The notes below the pieces were generated by a model. That model did no database searches, was not told where the DNA came from, and saw nothing but the letters and a program-made list of their open reading frames with translations. From Metallyticus violacea (taxonomy: Eukaryota; Arthropoda; Insecta; Mantodea; Metallyticidae): DNA of 64,000 nucleotides. The first letter of the stretch is position 1. Each line of letters opens with the position of its first letter. Positions 33,600-45,296 of the stretch are shown here, piece after piece. A program made the translations under genes and the position numbers. Where the stretch lies: NCBI GenBank assembly GCA_030762175.1, contig CM060833.1, forward strand, positions 158,411,501 through 158,475,500. The letters run 5' to 3'.

Positions 33600-34675
33600 T
33601 TCATTTACTGTACATTTTCTAGAGCCTATTTTTAAAATATCGATGCCAATTTTAATAGCCACTTTTACATGTTTAAAATTCCTAGGTGTATTTGTCATAA
33701 ATAATGTCACCAGAGAGCCTGAGAATGCCGGTAAATTCACGAACGTAGAGAGCGAAATTAATCCGGAAATTTCAGACCCTCGAGTGATATTTATTAGGAC
33801 TATTTCACGAATAAAATAAGGATTTAAATATAATTCCTCTAAACTTGGCTTACAATATTGTAATAATTGTATATTTATACTGTTTTTAGTGGTATTTAAC
33901 GCCTGTTTTTTACTACTGAGGCACCACAGGCGGTGACATTGATGATACATGAGCTGAAATGATATATTGGGAAAGGAATATTTTTTTAAGGTAGGAAACG
34001 TTCCAGGCCTAAGTTTACGGTACCTCCCCGGCATTTGCCATTTATGAGGACTGAGGAAAACCTGGAAAAAAAAAAAAAACCTCAGTCAGGGAAGGTTGTC
34101 CCGGCGGGATTTGAACCCGAAACTTCCCGCTCACGAGTCTGCGCCTTAACGACATCGGCCATCCGTGGCGGTCACTTTTACACTGTGAATACTTAACCTT
34201 TTCAAGCCATCTAGCAATAGACGAATGTCGATTGTCAGTAATGCCAATAGAGAATTCTCAAATACGGGTTTGGAACTATTTCATGAATAGAATAAAAATA
34301 AAAGTAATATATGTTTGAAATTCGCGCAAGGATTATTTTATAAAACATTATACTTATGAATACCTACCTATTCAGAAACCGTGAGAATGAAATAGACGAA
34401 ACTATTACATTCATCACTGTTAGATTTACTATACCAACCTAGAAAAACAAAACAGAGAAAATATTTTACCATTCAACGTGTTTATTAAGATTTATGGTTG
34501 CTTAGGCAGATTTTGCTATATAATTTACAAAATGATTTCAGACTGTTTGGCTGAATACGCAAAAAAATTGCTTAAGTGAATACACATTAAGTTAGTTAAA
34601 CTTACAATTACTGAAAACACAGAAAAGAATCAGTGATGCGTGCTCAAGAATTATATAGTGGATGTATAGCGTTGG
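33600..34675 (-). repeat. Unidentified dispersed repeat, copy 2, interrupted by SINE-L
   Basis: The reverse complement of 34190-34675 aligns with 20050-20735, with only one unit of the 172-bp duplication and no long CA/TA run. Similarity continues across the SINE-L at 33884-34172 and reappears weakly around 33700-33760 (reverse complement CTACGTTCGTGAATTTACCG). The repeat therefore is at least about 700 bp long and predates that SINE-L. A 153-residue frame at 33573-34034 crosses the SINE/repeat junction and is not a gene. Confidence 0.75.
33884..34172 (-). mobile_element. SINE-L, full length
   Basis: Minus strand head ACCGCCACGGATGGCCGATG, box B GGTTCAAATCC, an A/T-expanded middle (13 A after CCTGG on the plus strand), core AAATGGCAAATGCCGGGGAG, end GTTAAATACCACTAAAAAC. 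It interrupts the unidentified dispersed repeat copy 2. Confidence 0.95.
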
Positions 34676-34716
34676 CACTGAGACAAGCGCAATCTATCCA
34701 AAGGCATAAATCACAA

Positions 34717-34751
34717 TTTGCAACTTTCTTAGAGCCTAAGAAAGTTGCAAA
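34717..34751. other. Perfect 15-bp hairpin with 5-nt loop
   Basis: TTTGCAACTTTCTTA, loop GAGCC, then TAAGAAAGTTGCAAA. No terminator or gene is nearby to give it a role. Confidence 0.9.
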
Positions 34752-34913
34752 AAAGTGTGTTACACTTCATAAAACATAAAAAACTGAAAAAGTTTTATTA
34801 TTATATTTAGTATATTAAAACAAAGTTTTCTGAGCTTAATATATTTGTTACCCTGCTGGAACACTGAAGTATTTAGATTATAAAGCGGGTTAAAGCAGTT
34901 ATTTAATCATATA

Positions 34914-35470
34914 CAGAGGGTGCTAAAAATGCATACACACTCCTAGCAAAGAAAAAAACTGTGTTAACACAAAAAACTGAATTCATAAAACAGAAAATGA
35001 TTAGCACTAATCATCTTAGGCTTTTACAGTTGCAACAGTTGCTCAAAATATCCACTATCGGCGTGGATACACTTTTGATTACGTTTAACTACTGATTGAG
35101 CAACGTTTGCGAAAGTGTCCTCAGCGATTGCAGCACATGCCGTTTCAATTTCTTCTCGAAGTGCTGTTAGTGTAACTGGTTTACTACGGTATACAACATC
35201 CTTAAGAGTTCCCCATAGGTAGAAGTCCAATGCGGTTCTGTTCTGTACACACGTCTCCGTTGCCTTTGAACTTCAGGTTTTCCAATACCGCTTCTAAATT
35301 GCTTTCCGCTGTTCAATCGATAATCTTGTTGTATCAACACTAGCATAATGTAATGTCACACCTGTTTACAGAACATCATACTACACATTACTGTTGTTTT
35401 TCGGTTCAACTTTGAAATATATTAAATAGATATCTACTGTGAAAGTGAGTACACATTTTGGCACCCTCGG
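34914..35470 (-). mobile_element. Internally deleted Tc/mariner-like element A (557 bp)
   Basis: TA at both sides (34912-34913 and 35471-35472). Inverted ends are CAGAGGGTGCTAAAAATG on the plus strand and CCGAGGGTGCCAAAATGTG read inward from the other side. The minus strand has a transposase start region (about 35310-35240, ATTGAACAGCGGAAAGCAAT) joined by a deletion to the C-terminal 68 residues: MDFYLWGTLKDVVYRSKP, LREEIETACA, then ADSGYFEQLL. The DFYLWG block with preceding PRSPDLTPL is typical of Tc3-like transposases. The catalytic middle is absent, so it is non-autonomous. Confidence 0.85.
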
Positions 35471-36650
35471 TATATAAATTGCAGTTTAATTTAATGAATG
35501 TGCTATTTTCTTTTCAGTTAAATTACATATCATAGTATGCTCACAAGGGAGTTTATTATGGTATGAACTTCAAAAGTAATTCTTTGGCTTTGCACTATTG
35601 TTTATTGTATGTAAAAAGAATAAATTTAAGCAGAGTAGGTAAAACAATTTACTAAATTTATGACTAAGGCTTGTTGTAATATTTTTCTTGTAATATCTAC
35701 CATTAAAACACTTTACTATAACACTTTGCTTCGTTTACTTGGGTCAGCTGACTTTTGTGATACAGATTAAGTTCGAGATATCGATTTGACCTCAAAGGAA
35801 TGGGTTTAGTGTGCATTATTTATGCCGACAATTTCCGACAGTGCGCCCTTCCTTACGTGATATCGATATTAGCATAGAGGTTTTATTATTTTCAAGGTTT
35901 ATTGCTCCCTCGTGTTTATTGCAGAGTTCATTGCTACCAGTAAAGCAATAATATCCTTTAGAAAATAATGGCTGTTTTCTTTGCCAGAATTTCGGTACAA
36001 AAGAAGCTTACCCATGCAGTGTTTGATATTCACACAAGTAATTGTGAATATTTGTATTAAATAATCAGTGTTAAGCCCTGATGTTTACGTTATATGTCCT
36101 TTTTAATGAAAATAGACCAAGAAGAAGAACATTTTAACTACCTATCGTTCGTTGTCATGGAAGCTGCAGAAGCAAAACAATAAACAAGTAGACTCTTGCG
36201 CTGTAAGGGTGTGTTAAACAAAAGAGTAACTGTCCAGAAATGAATAGCGCTATGGTAATAGTTATTTACGCAACTATAGGCTGTTTGGTTTAAGTTGAAA
36301 TGACCACTTTGCCTGTCTAGGAGGAGGGTGTGCTAATGACGGTCAAAGGGGCTGAGAAGCATTGTCACAACTATCCTATATTGCGTAGTCTCTCAGTGAC
36401 AATTGTACTTGTAATGAGTTGTGACCATACACCTTTTGGCAGTATGTTTAGCCATGCTCATTTCACTGACTTTCGTATTGTTACAAGCTGATATTGGAAA
36501 ACGAAGGAAACTTGTGCAACCAGATGTAAGAGAAATTGTGTGTAGGATGCACACTTCTTTAATGTTTTTTCAGATTAGGAAGTTAAGAATTGCCCACTGC
36601 CTTGCGGAATATATTGCTATCTATTTCTACGTTACATGAGAGCTGTATAT
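35471..36650. other. No recognised gene or element
   Basis: AT-rich sequence. A 72-residue frame at 36421-36639 begins with a hydrophobic stretch but has no recognisable family. Confidence 0.5.
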
Positions 36651-36676
36651 AATTGTACCTATATATAGGTACAATT
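36651..36676. other. Perfect 26-bp palindrome
   Basis: AATTGTACCTATA followed directly by its reverse complement TATAGGTACAATT, no loop. It could extrude as a small cruciform; no associated feature seen. Confidence 0.9.
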
Positions 36677-36689
36677 TTAACATATAGAA

Positions 36690-36930
36690 GATGCTCGAGT
36701 TGTCGCCCTCCCTTGGTTAAACATGCATTTTATCGGCAATACATTATGACTGACTGAATTAAGTACAGTCACCGTAATGCTTCTGACTTACGTTTTATTC
36801 TAGTTTATTTGTTTATTTATTTTTTTACTGAACCAGTAAGGCAAAATTTGCACGCGAATTTCAATTCTGGAGGGGGGCAACTGCAAAGAAAGTTCTGAAT
36901 AAATTTCTAAAGCATACGACAAACTGGTTT
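36690..36930 (-). pseudogene. Fragment related to the 24.6 kb transposase-like piece
   Basis: GAAAGTTCTGAATAAATTTC (36869-36888) matches 24712-24731, and the minus strand reads KFIQNFL with a Pro-rich PPPE where 24.6 kb has FIQNFPDQLLPSK. An upstream block near 36690 also resembles 24432. Too decayed to call a domain alone. Confidence 0.4.
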
Positions 36931-39870
36931 GTATTTATAATAACGCCTGTATAAAAAAAGTATTGATCTAGAGTCAATTGTCTAATCTTTCCGAAATTAT
37001 ACATATTGCCGCAAAATGGGTGTGAAATATTTGCAGAAGAAATCGCAGTTTGAGGACATAAAAAGAGGGAAGAAGCGAAATTAATATACGGGTGCCGCCG
37101 GTTGCGGTACCTCTAGTAGCCCAGACGTGAAGCGGACAAGGTTTATATCTAAAATCCTAGTCAATAAATTTATCACCAAATTATGACAAATAATAAAACA
37201 TATTCAGTCATCGTAACTTGTCGTCTTGCGAGTATTCCTTTTGTGTATAATGTCTACCCATCCTTCTTTTTCCTATCTGCTCACCTGGTCACGTCAAGCA
37301 TGGCTCATCTAATAGGCCTTGGTTCAAGTCCATTGTATGTTAGGGAAACCGGGCTATATTTATACTAACTTTTTTGGCTCTTGCTTCTAAATCGTTAGGT
37401 CTGGAGCCTTCTGCGCTATATAGACCCAGTAACCCAAAGTTGCTGTAGAGCATTTAATGGTAAAGTTGTTAATTTCACTATAGTATACTGACTTAAAGTT
37501 TTAATTTGTAATAATTTTAGATTAAGAGAGGACGCATATTTTTAATTAATTTATTTCATTCAATGTTATTAAGGACAAAATTAAAAAAAAATATTCTTTG
37601 TTTAAGAGGGAGATTTTATTATATACTTGTGTTTTAATAGTTATTTGGTAATATTAGTTGTATAATAAATACAAATTTTCGATGTTCAATAATTTTATAA
37701 TTATTTAAATACTGTGTTGTTGAGATATGCTTATCCAATTAGGAGCTTCAGAGATATGTAGTACTATAATTTTATTGTTGTTTAAGGCCGAAATTTATTT
37801 TACACGTGCATTATATATTAATTTATTATTGTTCAGTAAACTGATTCAAAAACTGTAAACCATTCGTATGGCACAGTTACCTTTCTTAAGCATATCCTGT
37901 AGGTTTATTCCTTCTAGCACATTTTTTAACGGGATATGTCGAATTCGGGTTATTAAATTATTTATTTGCGTCATGGTGCACTTAATTTTGTTATTTAAAA
38001 GTAAAAGTAAATGGATTGTTAACAAATGACATCAGTTTTATGCTCACTCACGAATAATAACATATTGATAATGACATTCATGATCTCCTATTGTATAAAG
38101 ACTCACCGTTTAATGCTGATCGTCTCTTGCTATATCTTTATACAGTCACATGTGTTACAACCGTTGCAATCCTTGAGCAAATTATCTAGAGTGAAACGTA
38201 ATAGGCCAACGAAAATCCCCACTTTCATTCTTATTGTTTTGCATGACCTCTCTCAGTGAATGGAAGAAAACACAAACAGCAATCTCCCTGAGAAGTGATT
38301 GTTGTTCCTCTCTTTGCATGTTCCACTGAACAACAAATTGGGAATATTTCTAGAGAAGACCCGACAAAGGAGGTTAATGGCTATAATCAAGAGGGTAGAG
38401 TTGGAGAGGGGGTGTGAGTAAATGGAAGGGCCCTCAAGAGAGAGAGAGGCCCTTTTGATTGCTATAAGGACGACATTAGCATGTACGGCCGTATGACCTA
38501 TACGACAGTTGTATTTATTTGAATGTCTTCTAAAACTGGTACAATAAAACGCCCATTACTACTATTACAGAACTTCTTCCGAATTCGCCCTAACGTATTC
38601 TAGCGTACCCACTGTCGTCGTCTTGGCGATTCGCCAGGTTCACCGTCTGTATTACTCTTTTTATGCTCTTCTTTTTGTCATCGATTTATTTCAAAATACC
38701 GACCGCTTCCTCTGTAAAGGATTAAAACATAAGACTTGCTTCTGGAAATTTCTGACAATCAACCGCCACCAACGATCATTCTCCTTAAAGGACTTTCTTC
38801 CCCCGGCAATAAAGCAACATATTACAATAATCTAAACAATAAGTACACAACAATAGTACAACAACTATAATATATTCGTGATTTATTCATCGTAGTTGTT
38901 TCGAATGATACCGCAGCTTAATGTGACATTATTTAGAATATGTACGCAAATGCATTTTTTTAATGTTGTATAATTTTCTACCTTCCAATACATTTTTCAA
39001 CAATTATTTTCTTGTTGAAGGACGCCCGTCCTTGTTCGTGATTTAGTCAAGATTTGGACAGATGATCACAATTATCCCTTAATTTATTAACATTCTAAAA
39101 TATGTTCATTTTACTTGAATGAGAATATAAACTATTTCCTCAAGTTTTAAGGTGAATGCATGGGAAACTTAGATCACAAGTTCCTCTATGCATTTTGGCC
39201 GAATATTCATCCATTAATACAACATATATCGAAATTAAAGTGCAAAGATCATTAAAGGAATATTAATAAATTAAAACAAAGGTGAAAGAATGAAAGATAA
39301 CAGAGAGCTATTCATTCCCTGTGAAAAGAATTTAATTTTTGAGCACAAGTTTTGTTTATAAACTTCTAAATTTGCTTTAATTTTATCAGAAATATTTTGA
39401 GGCGCACATGTGGGAAAAAAATAAGACAAAATGCTGAACTAGGGCTAAAATGGATTGAAATCATAATATTTCCTCATAGGGATCATTCAAATAGAATATA
39501 TTCATGGAAATCTGTAAATATGCAAGATTGAAGGTCGTATTGTTGTACTTAAGTTTAAAATGAACATTTTCTATATTAAAAATGTGCAATATTCTAGAAA
39601 GTAATATCATTAGGTTTAAAAATGCTTAGTATAACCTTTCAATAAGACTTAAAAGTGAATATAGATGTATTTTTTTTTTATCTTTATTACATCTTAATAG
39701 TTTCATACCCTTTCTATAACATTCTCAAGTTGATGAGAGATTAAATACACAAATATATTTTATTTTATATCTACATTCTTCCATTTTAACACATTTCAGG
39801 AAAATCTAAGGTCAGGTTGTGAGCTGGAATTTAACTGTTGGTTAAAAGGAAAAGAAATCTCAGATTAATG
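36931..39870. other. About 2.9 kb with no recognised gene or element
   Basis: Strongly AT-rich. Small frames at 37183-37368, 38026-38259 and 38623-38835 lack recognisable motifs. A purine run (GAGAGAGAGAG) lies near 38438-38449. None of the window's repeat families was detected. Confidence 0.55.
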
Positions 39871-40685
39871 AAACTTTCACAGTATATATCTATTTAATAT
39901 ATTTCAAAGTTGGACCGAAAAACAACAGTAATGTGTAGTATGATGTTCTGTAAACAGATGTGACTCGCATACATTATGACAGCGTTGCTGCATGACAGGT
40001 AAATCAACAACGAACAAATGAAGGCAAGATTATCATATGATATTCTGTAAGCAGATGTGACTCACATTACGTTATGCTAGCGTTGCTACAACAAAATGGA
40101 GTCAAGATTATCATTTGAACAGCGGAAAGCAATTATTTTGAAGTGGTATTGGAAAACCGAGAATGTTGTTGAAGTTCAAAGGAAATGAACAGAACAGAAC
40201 CATAAACGCGAGTAACAATTGCACTAATTCGAGACAAATTTGAGACTTATGGTACAAGGGCAGATCTGGGAGACCTCGCGCAACAACAAGCAATCCAAGG
40301 CACTATCCAAAGCACTGGATAGGACGAGGAGGTCCGATTGAGTTTCCACCGCGTTCTCCGGATCTAACTCCGTTGGACTTCTACCTATGAGGAACTCTTA
40401 AGGATGTTGTATACCATAGAAAACCAGCTACACTGACAGCACTTCGGGAAGAAATTGAAACGACATGTGCCGAAATCGCTGAGGACACTTTCATAAACGT
40501 TGCTCAATCAGTAGTTCAACATACTCAGAAGTGTATCGACGCCGATGGTGGCATTTTGAGCAACTGTTGTAACTGTAAAAGTCTAAGATGATTAGTGCTC
40601 ATCATTTTCTGTTTGTGTGAATTCAGTTTTGTTATGTTAACACAGTTTTTTCTTTGCTTGAAGTGTTTATACATTTTGGCACGCT
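39871..40685 (+). mobile_element. Internally deleted Tc/mariner-like element B, with internal duplication
   Basis: Same family as the 34.9-35.5 kb element. The N-terminus reads MESRLSFEQRKAIILKWYWK (40099 on), then RVTIARIRDKFETYGT and GRPR, an HTH DNA-binding region. A deletion joins this to IGRGGPIEFPPRSPDLTPL and DFYL (about 40320-40390), and the frame continues in shifted form to ADGGHFEQLL. The right end ACATTTTGGCACGC matches the family terminus; the left terminus is eroded. The catalytic middle is missing. A 5' segment is duplicated (39939-40034 and 40035 on). Confidence 0.82.
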
Positions 40686-41748
40686 ATATATATTGAAATA
40701 TATGATAGATTTACTTTTTGTAGTGAACAAAGAAAACACAATCGTTTAAATTCATTTCTTTACATCCTACATTATGTAAAATAAATCATCGCGATATAAA
40801 TGTTGGATATTCCTCTATTTCAATTTTTTGTGGTGTCAGAAAATATCTAAGTGCATGAAAAGGATATAAATATTATATGAAGTATAACTTTTTGCATTTG
40901 TTATACTTCGCTGACTATTTCTGTCTATTTTGTAATCATTTTCTTATTTTTGTAACTTTTCTGTTATTGTAGTTTAGTGTTTTGCTGGCGAGAGTAATAT
41001 GTCGGGTATGCAGTCTAATTTTCACTGTGGGCAAGTAGTATTGCGTGAGTAAAAGCGATAAGGAAATCGCTTTTAAATGCCACTCGCTCGTAACGAAGAT
41101 GGGACTACTATACCCGATTAGCTATCATAAATTTTCACTGAGATGAAGACTTAGAACATTATTATCTTGGAATTTTTGGGGGGGTTCTTTGTTAGACTCA
41201 ACAAGAGAGTCTTTCACATTCTGCACTAATTAAAACAAAAATGTTGAGTAGGGAAATTGTTGCTTAGTAAAACATTTAATGTCTTGCGTATTTTTATGTT
41301 TTTTCTTTAATTTTTATAAATATTAGCCATTATTTAAATGAATCTTTACTTTACTTTACAAAATTTCAAACAAATATACCTGCGAATTTAATTTATTTTA
41401 AATTATTCATTCTATTATTTTTATTACTATCACAGATATTCCTATTTCCTAATAGTATCATCAGGGTTTAATTTTTTGTTTTGCCCATTTCTTTATTTCC
41501 ACTTTCATGATTTACGTAGGTTGACATATGTATAAATTATCATTGCTGGTGCTTGTTGTGTATTATTGCTCTTTTATTTTCTTATTTTTTTCTCCTTCTT
41601 CTAAAGTTAATATTTTCATTTTTCATTATGAATATTTATTTATTAGTATACATTTATTTATATACACAATGTTTTATATGTGCACGAATATTGTCCACTT
41701 TACTATTAATATTGTGATTGCAATATTGTCGCTATAACTTCACGTATT
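40686..41748. other. No recognised gene or element
   Basis: AT-rich sequence, low complexity in places (41390-41740, T-rich). No motif-bearing frame. Confidence 0.55.
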
Positions 41749-41764
41749 TATAATAATAATAATA

Positions 41765-41820
<56 letters not shown>
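41749..41820. repeat. (AAT/ATT)n microsatellite
   Basis: A short TAA run turns into a long ATT run of about 20 units. It generates a spurious poly-isoleucine frame on the minus strand. Confidence 0.95.
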
Positions 41821-41822
<2 letters not shown>

Positions 41823-41825
41823 TAG

Positions 41826-41895
41826 AGCGGAAGAGAAAGCCTGATGGCCTTCGCTCTATCAAAATAAATAAATAAATAAATAAATAAAATAAATA
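41826..41895 (+). mobile_element. Probable LINE 3' terminus fragment
   Basis: AGAGCGGAAGAG and CCTTCGCTCT can pair as a stem around AAAGCCTGATGG, and ATC plus about eight AAAT units follow. A short hairpin followed by a tandem oligonucleotide tail is a common 3' end for non-LTR elements; the parent element is not identified. Confidence 0.5.
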
Positions 41896-42163
41896 TGGTG
41901 TAATGCCATTTTTCTGCCTATATTTCATATTTTAAATGTCTATTTGTCTTTCTCTACCATTTTATAATGCCTGAATATCCGATAATGCGGTTTTTTTCCC
42001 CTACATTTCATATTTTCAGTGCCATTGTCTGCTTTTTTTCTATCTTTTTTAATGCAGAACTTCCTCCCTCCAGTTATAATATATCATATAATAATGTACA
42101 CACTGATATAAATGTGTAAGTACTGGCCTGTAAAGTATAAATAAGCAATAAAAAGTTACCGTT

Positions 42164-42248
42164 TGCGGGCGTAAAAATGCTAAGTATGGCTTCCTTCGGA
42201 AGGGAAGTAAAGCCGTGGGTCCCCACGATAAAGAACCTCAAGCAAGAC
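42164..42248 (+). mobile_element. SINE-G internal fragment
   Basis: GCGGGCGTAAAAATGCTAAG, CTTCCTTCGGAAGGGAAGTA and AAGAACCTCAAGC match the SINE-G body, with a 20-base internal deletion after GTGGGTCCC and no head or 3' end. A (TA)n run (42265-42306) follows closely. Confidence 0.88.
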
Positions 42249-42260
42249 CTAATTATAAAC

Positions 42261-42264
<4 letters not shown>

Positions 42265-42306
<42 letters not shown>
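42265..42306. repeat. (TA)n microsatellite
   Basis: About 21 TA units just downstream of a SINE-G fragment. From here to 43456 no further element was recognised. Confidence 0.95.
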
Positions 42307-42309
<3 letters not shown>

Positions 42310-43466
42310 TTGTTGATGAACCGGGGATTGAGGTTTGATGCAATAAAAGTGAACAATTGGTATTCTGTTTATTTGTAATTCAGATTAAGGCATTAGTATA
42401 TCATTAATTATTGTAAAAACTGTAATTGTGAGGGGCATATCTAAAATGACCTGTGCCAGATAGATGGAGGTTTTTTGTAGTTGGTATTTTCTTAACATTC
42501 AAATAAATAAATAAAAATATATAAATTAAACATAGATATTCTTAAACAGCATACATTTTAACAGAATTTGTGTGAAAAATTTAGGATTTTTTTTAAAGTG
42601 GTATTTACATAAAATGTAGACTTATAGCAAAACATTTTAATATAGTTGGGCATGTTTCTATAATTATATCACTGTCATTAACCAGCATACCTATTTATTG
42701 TGATTGGTTCAAATGCTAATTTTAAGCTTACATATAAGTGATTTGAAAAGACAAGCATTTCGAATGTTTTCTTGCACTGTGCCACGTCGATTACTTGTAG
42801 ACAAAGTGCCTACCTTCAGTTCCAAATGCATAAATGACGGACTTTTTTTTTGCCAAAAATCTTAAACTGGTTAGTTTTTTTATGATTATTACTACTTATA
42901 TAACTTGTATTGACTTTTAATGTTACACTTACATTGTGAAGAACAGAAATACCAGTTCTTTAAGTTCTTGTGAAGTCGAAACTTAACCATTCACCTGGGA
43001 CCGGTCATGACCTTCGTATTGCCTGGTCTGTTACAAAGCACATGCACTCCTTTGTGTGTGAGGAAAGCTACCCCGAGACACTGAAGTGAATACAGAGGGC
43101 GTTTCCATGAAGCAGTTGAAAGGTAGACTGTAACCAGCTTTCAAAACTGTAACGTTTCTACAGAAAGCAGTTATAGATTCTAAACTGCCAACATCGCATA
43201 GCGTATTCTAAACAAAAACAATTACCAACATTGAAACATGTTAGGAAATATAAAAGAAAATAAGCCAAACTACTATATCTTCACGTATTATTATTTAATT
43301 ATATGGGACCCAGTTTACGATAAGCTGTGTAAGTATGCAAGTAATTCAAAAACTTTATGAATCGATCCTTTGTTTTATTAGATAACGACAAGTGTAAATG
43401 TGACGAACACTTGCCAACAATGGACTTTATAAATGTAAGTGCTGAAACTTGTTTTGACTTCCATCA

Positions 43467-43520
43467 GGTATCGCTTGTGGTGTCTTAGTAGTAAAAACGG
43501 GCATTAAACACTAATAAAAA
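43467..43520 (+). mobile_element. SINE-L, severely 5'-truncated, with target-site duplication
   Basis: Only the last about 50 bases (TTGTGGTGTCTTAGTAGTAA to GCATTAAACACTAAT plus five A) remain, yet a perfect 10-bp duplication ACTTCCATCA flanks it (43457-43466 and 43521-43530). So it inserted in this truncated form, as expected from incomplete target-primed reverse transcription. Confidence 0.93.
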
Positions 43521-43560
43521 ACTTCCATCAAGACACCTTCGTTCTGGTCGGCCTCGGAAA

Positions 43561-44167
43561 GATTTTTGATTTTATTTATTTACGAACGCTCTTTAACATC
43601 TCAGGTCATCAGTGTCCCATTTTATTCAGGACGTGAAACGGCCGACAAATTTTGCTCAGAGGCCTCTTCTTTCAGGCTTGGGGTTCTTTATCGTGCCGTA
43701 AATGTACGACATGGGACCCACGGCTTTACTTCCCTTTCGAAGGAAGCCATACTGAAGATTTTTACAGTTACAGCCGAAAAAATCTGTCGATCCTGGCCTG
43801 GATTGAACCCGCGATCTTGGGTTTAGAAGGCAAGTATGGTTACCACTACACCACCAGACCGACCGCCACGGGTAGCCGAGGTCGTTAAGGCACGGACTCG
43901 TGAGCGGGAGGTCTGCGGTTCGAATCCCGCCAGGACCGTCCTCCCTCACTGGGGTTTTTTCCAGGTTTTCCTCAGTCTTCATAACTGGCAAATGCCGGGG
44001 AGGTACCTAAACTTAGGCCTGGAACGCTTCCTTCCTTATAAAAAAATATCCTTTCCCAATATATCATTTCATCTCATGTATCATCAGTGTCCACCGCCTG
44101 TGGTGCCTCAGTAGTGAAAACGGGCGTTAAACACTACTCAAAAAAAAAAAAACCCACCAGACCGACA
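43561..44167 (-). mobile_element. SINE-G, full length, split by a SINE-L
   Basis: The body (43569-43863, minus strand) carries the TTTACAGTATGG-type core, GTAAATAAATAAAATC tail and box B GGTTCAATCC. Its head is interrupted at 43864 and resumes at 44154. A perfect 10-bp target-site duplication GCCTCGGAAA lies outside the whole composite (43551-43560 and 44168-44177). Confidence 0.96.
43864..44153 (+). mobile_element. SINE-L, full length, inserted in a SINE-G head
   Basis: Head ACCGCCACGGGTAGCCGAGG (box A slightly changed), box B GGTTCGAATCC, end GTTAAACACTACTC plus about 12 A. A perfect 13-bp target-site duplication CCACCAGACCGAC, which is SINE-G head sequence, flanks it (43851-43863 and 44154-44166). 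It therefore postdates the SINE-G. Confidence 0.98.
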
Positions 44168-44208
44168 GCCTCGGAAAACTCTGAACCACAAAACAATTAG
44201 GAGAAGGA

Positions 44209-44281
44209 GTAGTAGTAGTAATAGTAGTAGTAGTAATAGTAGTAGTAGTAGCAACAGCAGCAGTAGTAGTAGTAATAGTAA

Positions 44282-44317
<36 letters not shown>

Positions 44318-44327
44318 TAACAGTAGT
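44209..44327. repeat. (GTA)n imperfect microsatellite
   Basis: About 120 bases of AGT repeats with interspersed AAT and GCA variants. The following 44328-45296 holds no recognised element. Confidence 0.95.
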
Positions 44328-45296
44328 TGAATCTTTAATTTTTAAGCTATAAATCTTAAAAGGCTAAGCAAACTTATCATAAAATAATTAATCGAATTAT
44401 TAGCAAACAAATATTAACGTACAAGCATATCATAAAATCCTCCATTTTAACAAGGAATAAAAGATCTTAATAATGTCCTTGAATTACGATAAATTCAATA
44501 TCCTTGCTTATGATTGCACATTTATTGTAGAACAAAATTTAAACCCAAAGGTAATATAATATAATAAAACTTTACAATTAAGTATTTTAAAGGTGCATTT
44601 TAAAGGGTGTAGATTACGAAGAAGGCCCCGGGCCTAGTAATTTATAAGTAAGGAGTCGAAAAGTATGCATCCCAGCCCACCGACCTTCCTTGCCATGTGT
44701 CAAAGAAAATCGAAGTGTAGTGAAGTAGCCACTCAGCAAGGCTAGAACCGTGGATTTCATGAATGTACGACTTTCTTCAGTCAATGGCTAACCAGCCTTC
44801 ACCACACCGTGCTGACGTGGCTCTGGAAGAAAAAGAAAGAAAGTGTATCGATCGGAAACCAAGGAATTGCGCGCAAATATGTCACAGACATAAAAACGAC
44901 AACATAACTTGTGCAAAAATGTGTACAAACTACATTTTATTGACTAAAACAAGATAATTACTTTACCAAAAGTACCTCTTTCAAGTAACTAGCACTTTTA
45001 ATCCGTGGATTGTGAACCTACTTGTTCACAATCGCGCATCATTTGTTCTGAACATCTAACGGATCAATGTATAAGCCAATATGATTAGTTTATAAAAGAT
45101 ATATGCAAATAAAAGCATGCATTCTGTGTTGCGTACTGACTTATTATAGCATCTTAACCCCGAGCCAGTTGGTTCTGATTACATTTCAGATTCGTGTGGG
45201 GGCTCCCTAATATTCATCCTAAATACTGACCAACCTGAATAGGGGTGTATTTTGAATTTATATATTCTTAAAGATAAATGTCGAGTTAGATTTTTC

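Noticed and set aside
33573..34034. 153-residue open frame on the minus strand
   Set aside because: Its first third is SINE-L sequence, and the rest crosses into the unidentified dispersed repeat. No conserved domain.
41740..41928. Poly-isoleucine open frame (and the similar poly-Tyr and Tyr-Ile frames at 8.2, 20.5 and 42.1 kb)
   Set aside because: Direct translation of ATT, TTA and TA/CA microsatellites.
42160..42310. Riboswitch or structured ncRNA around the CTTCCTTCGGAAGG hairpin
   Set aside because: The hairpin is part of the SINE-G body and recurs in every copy.
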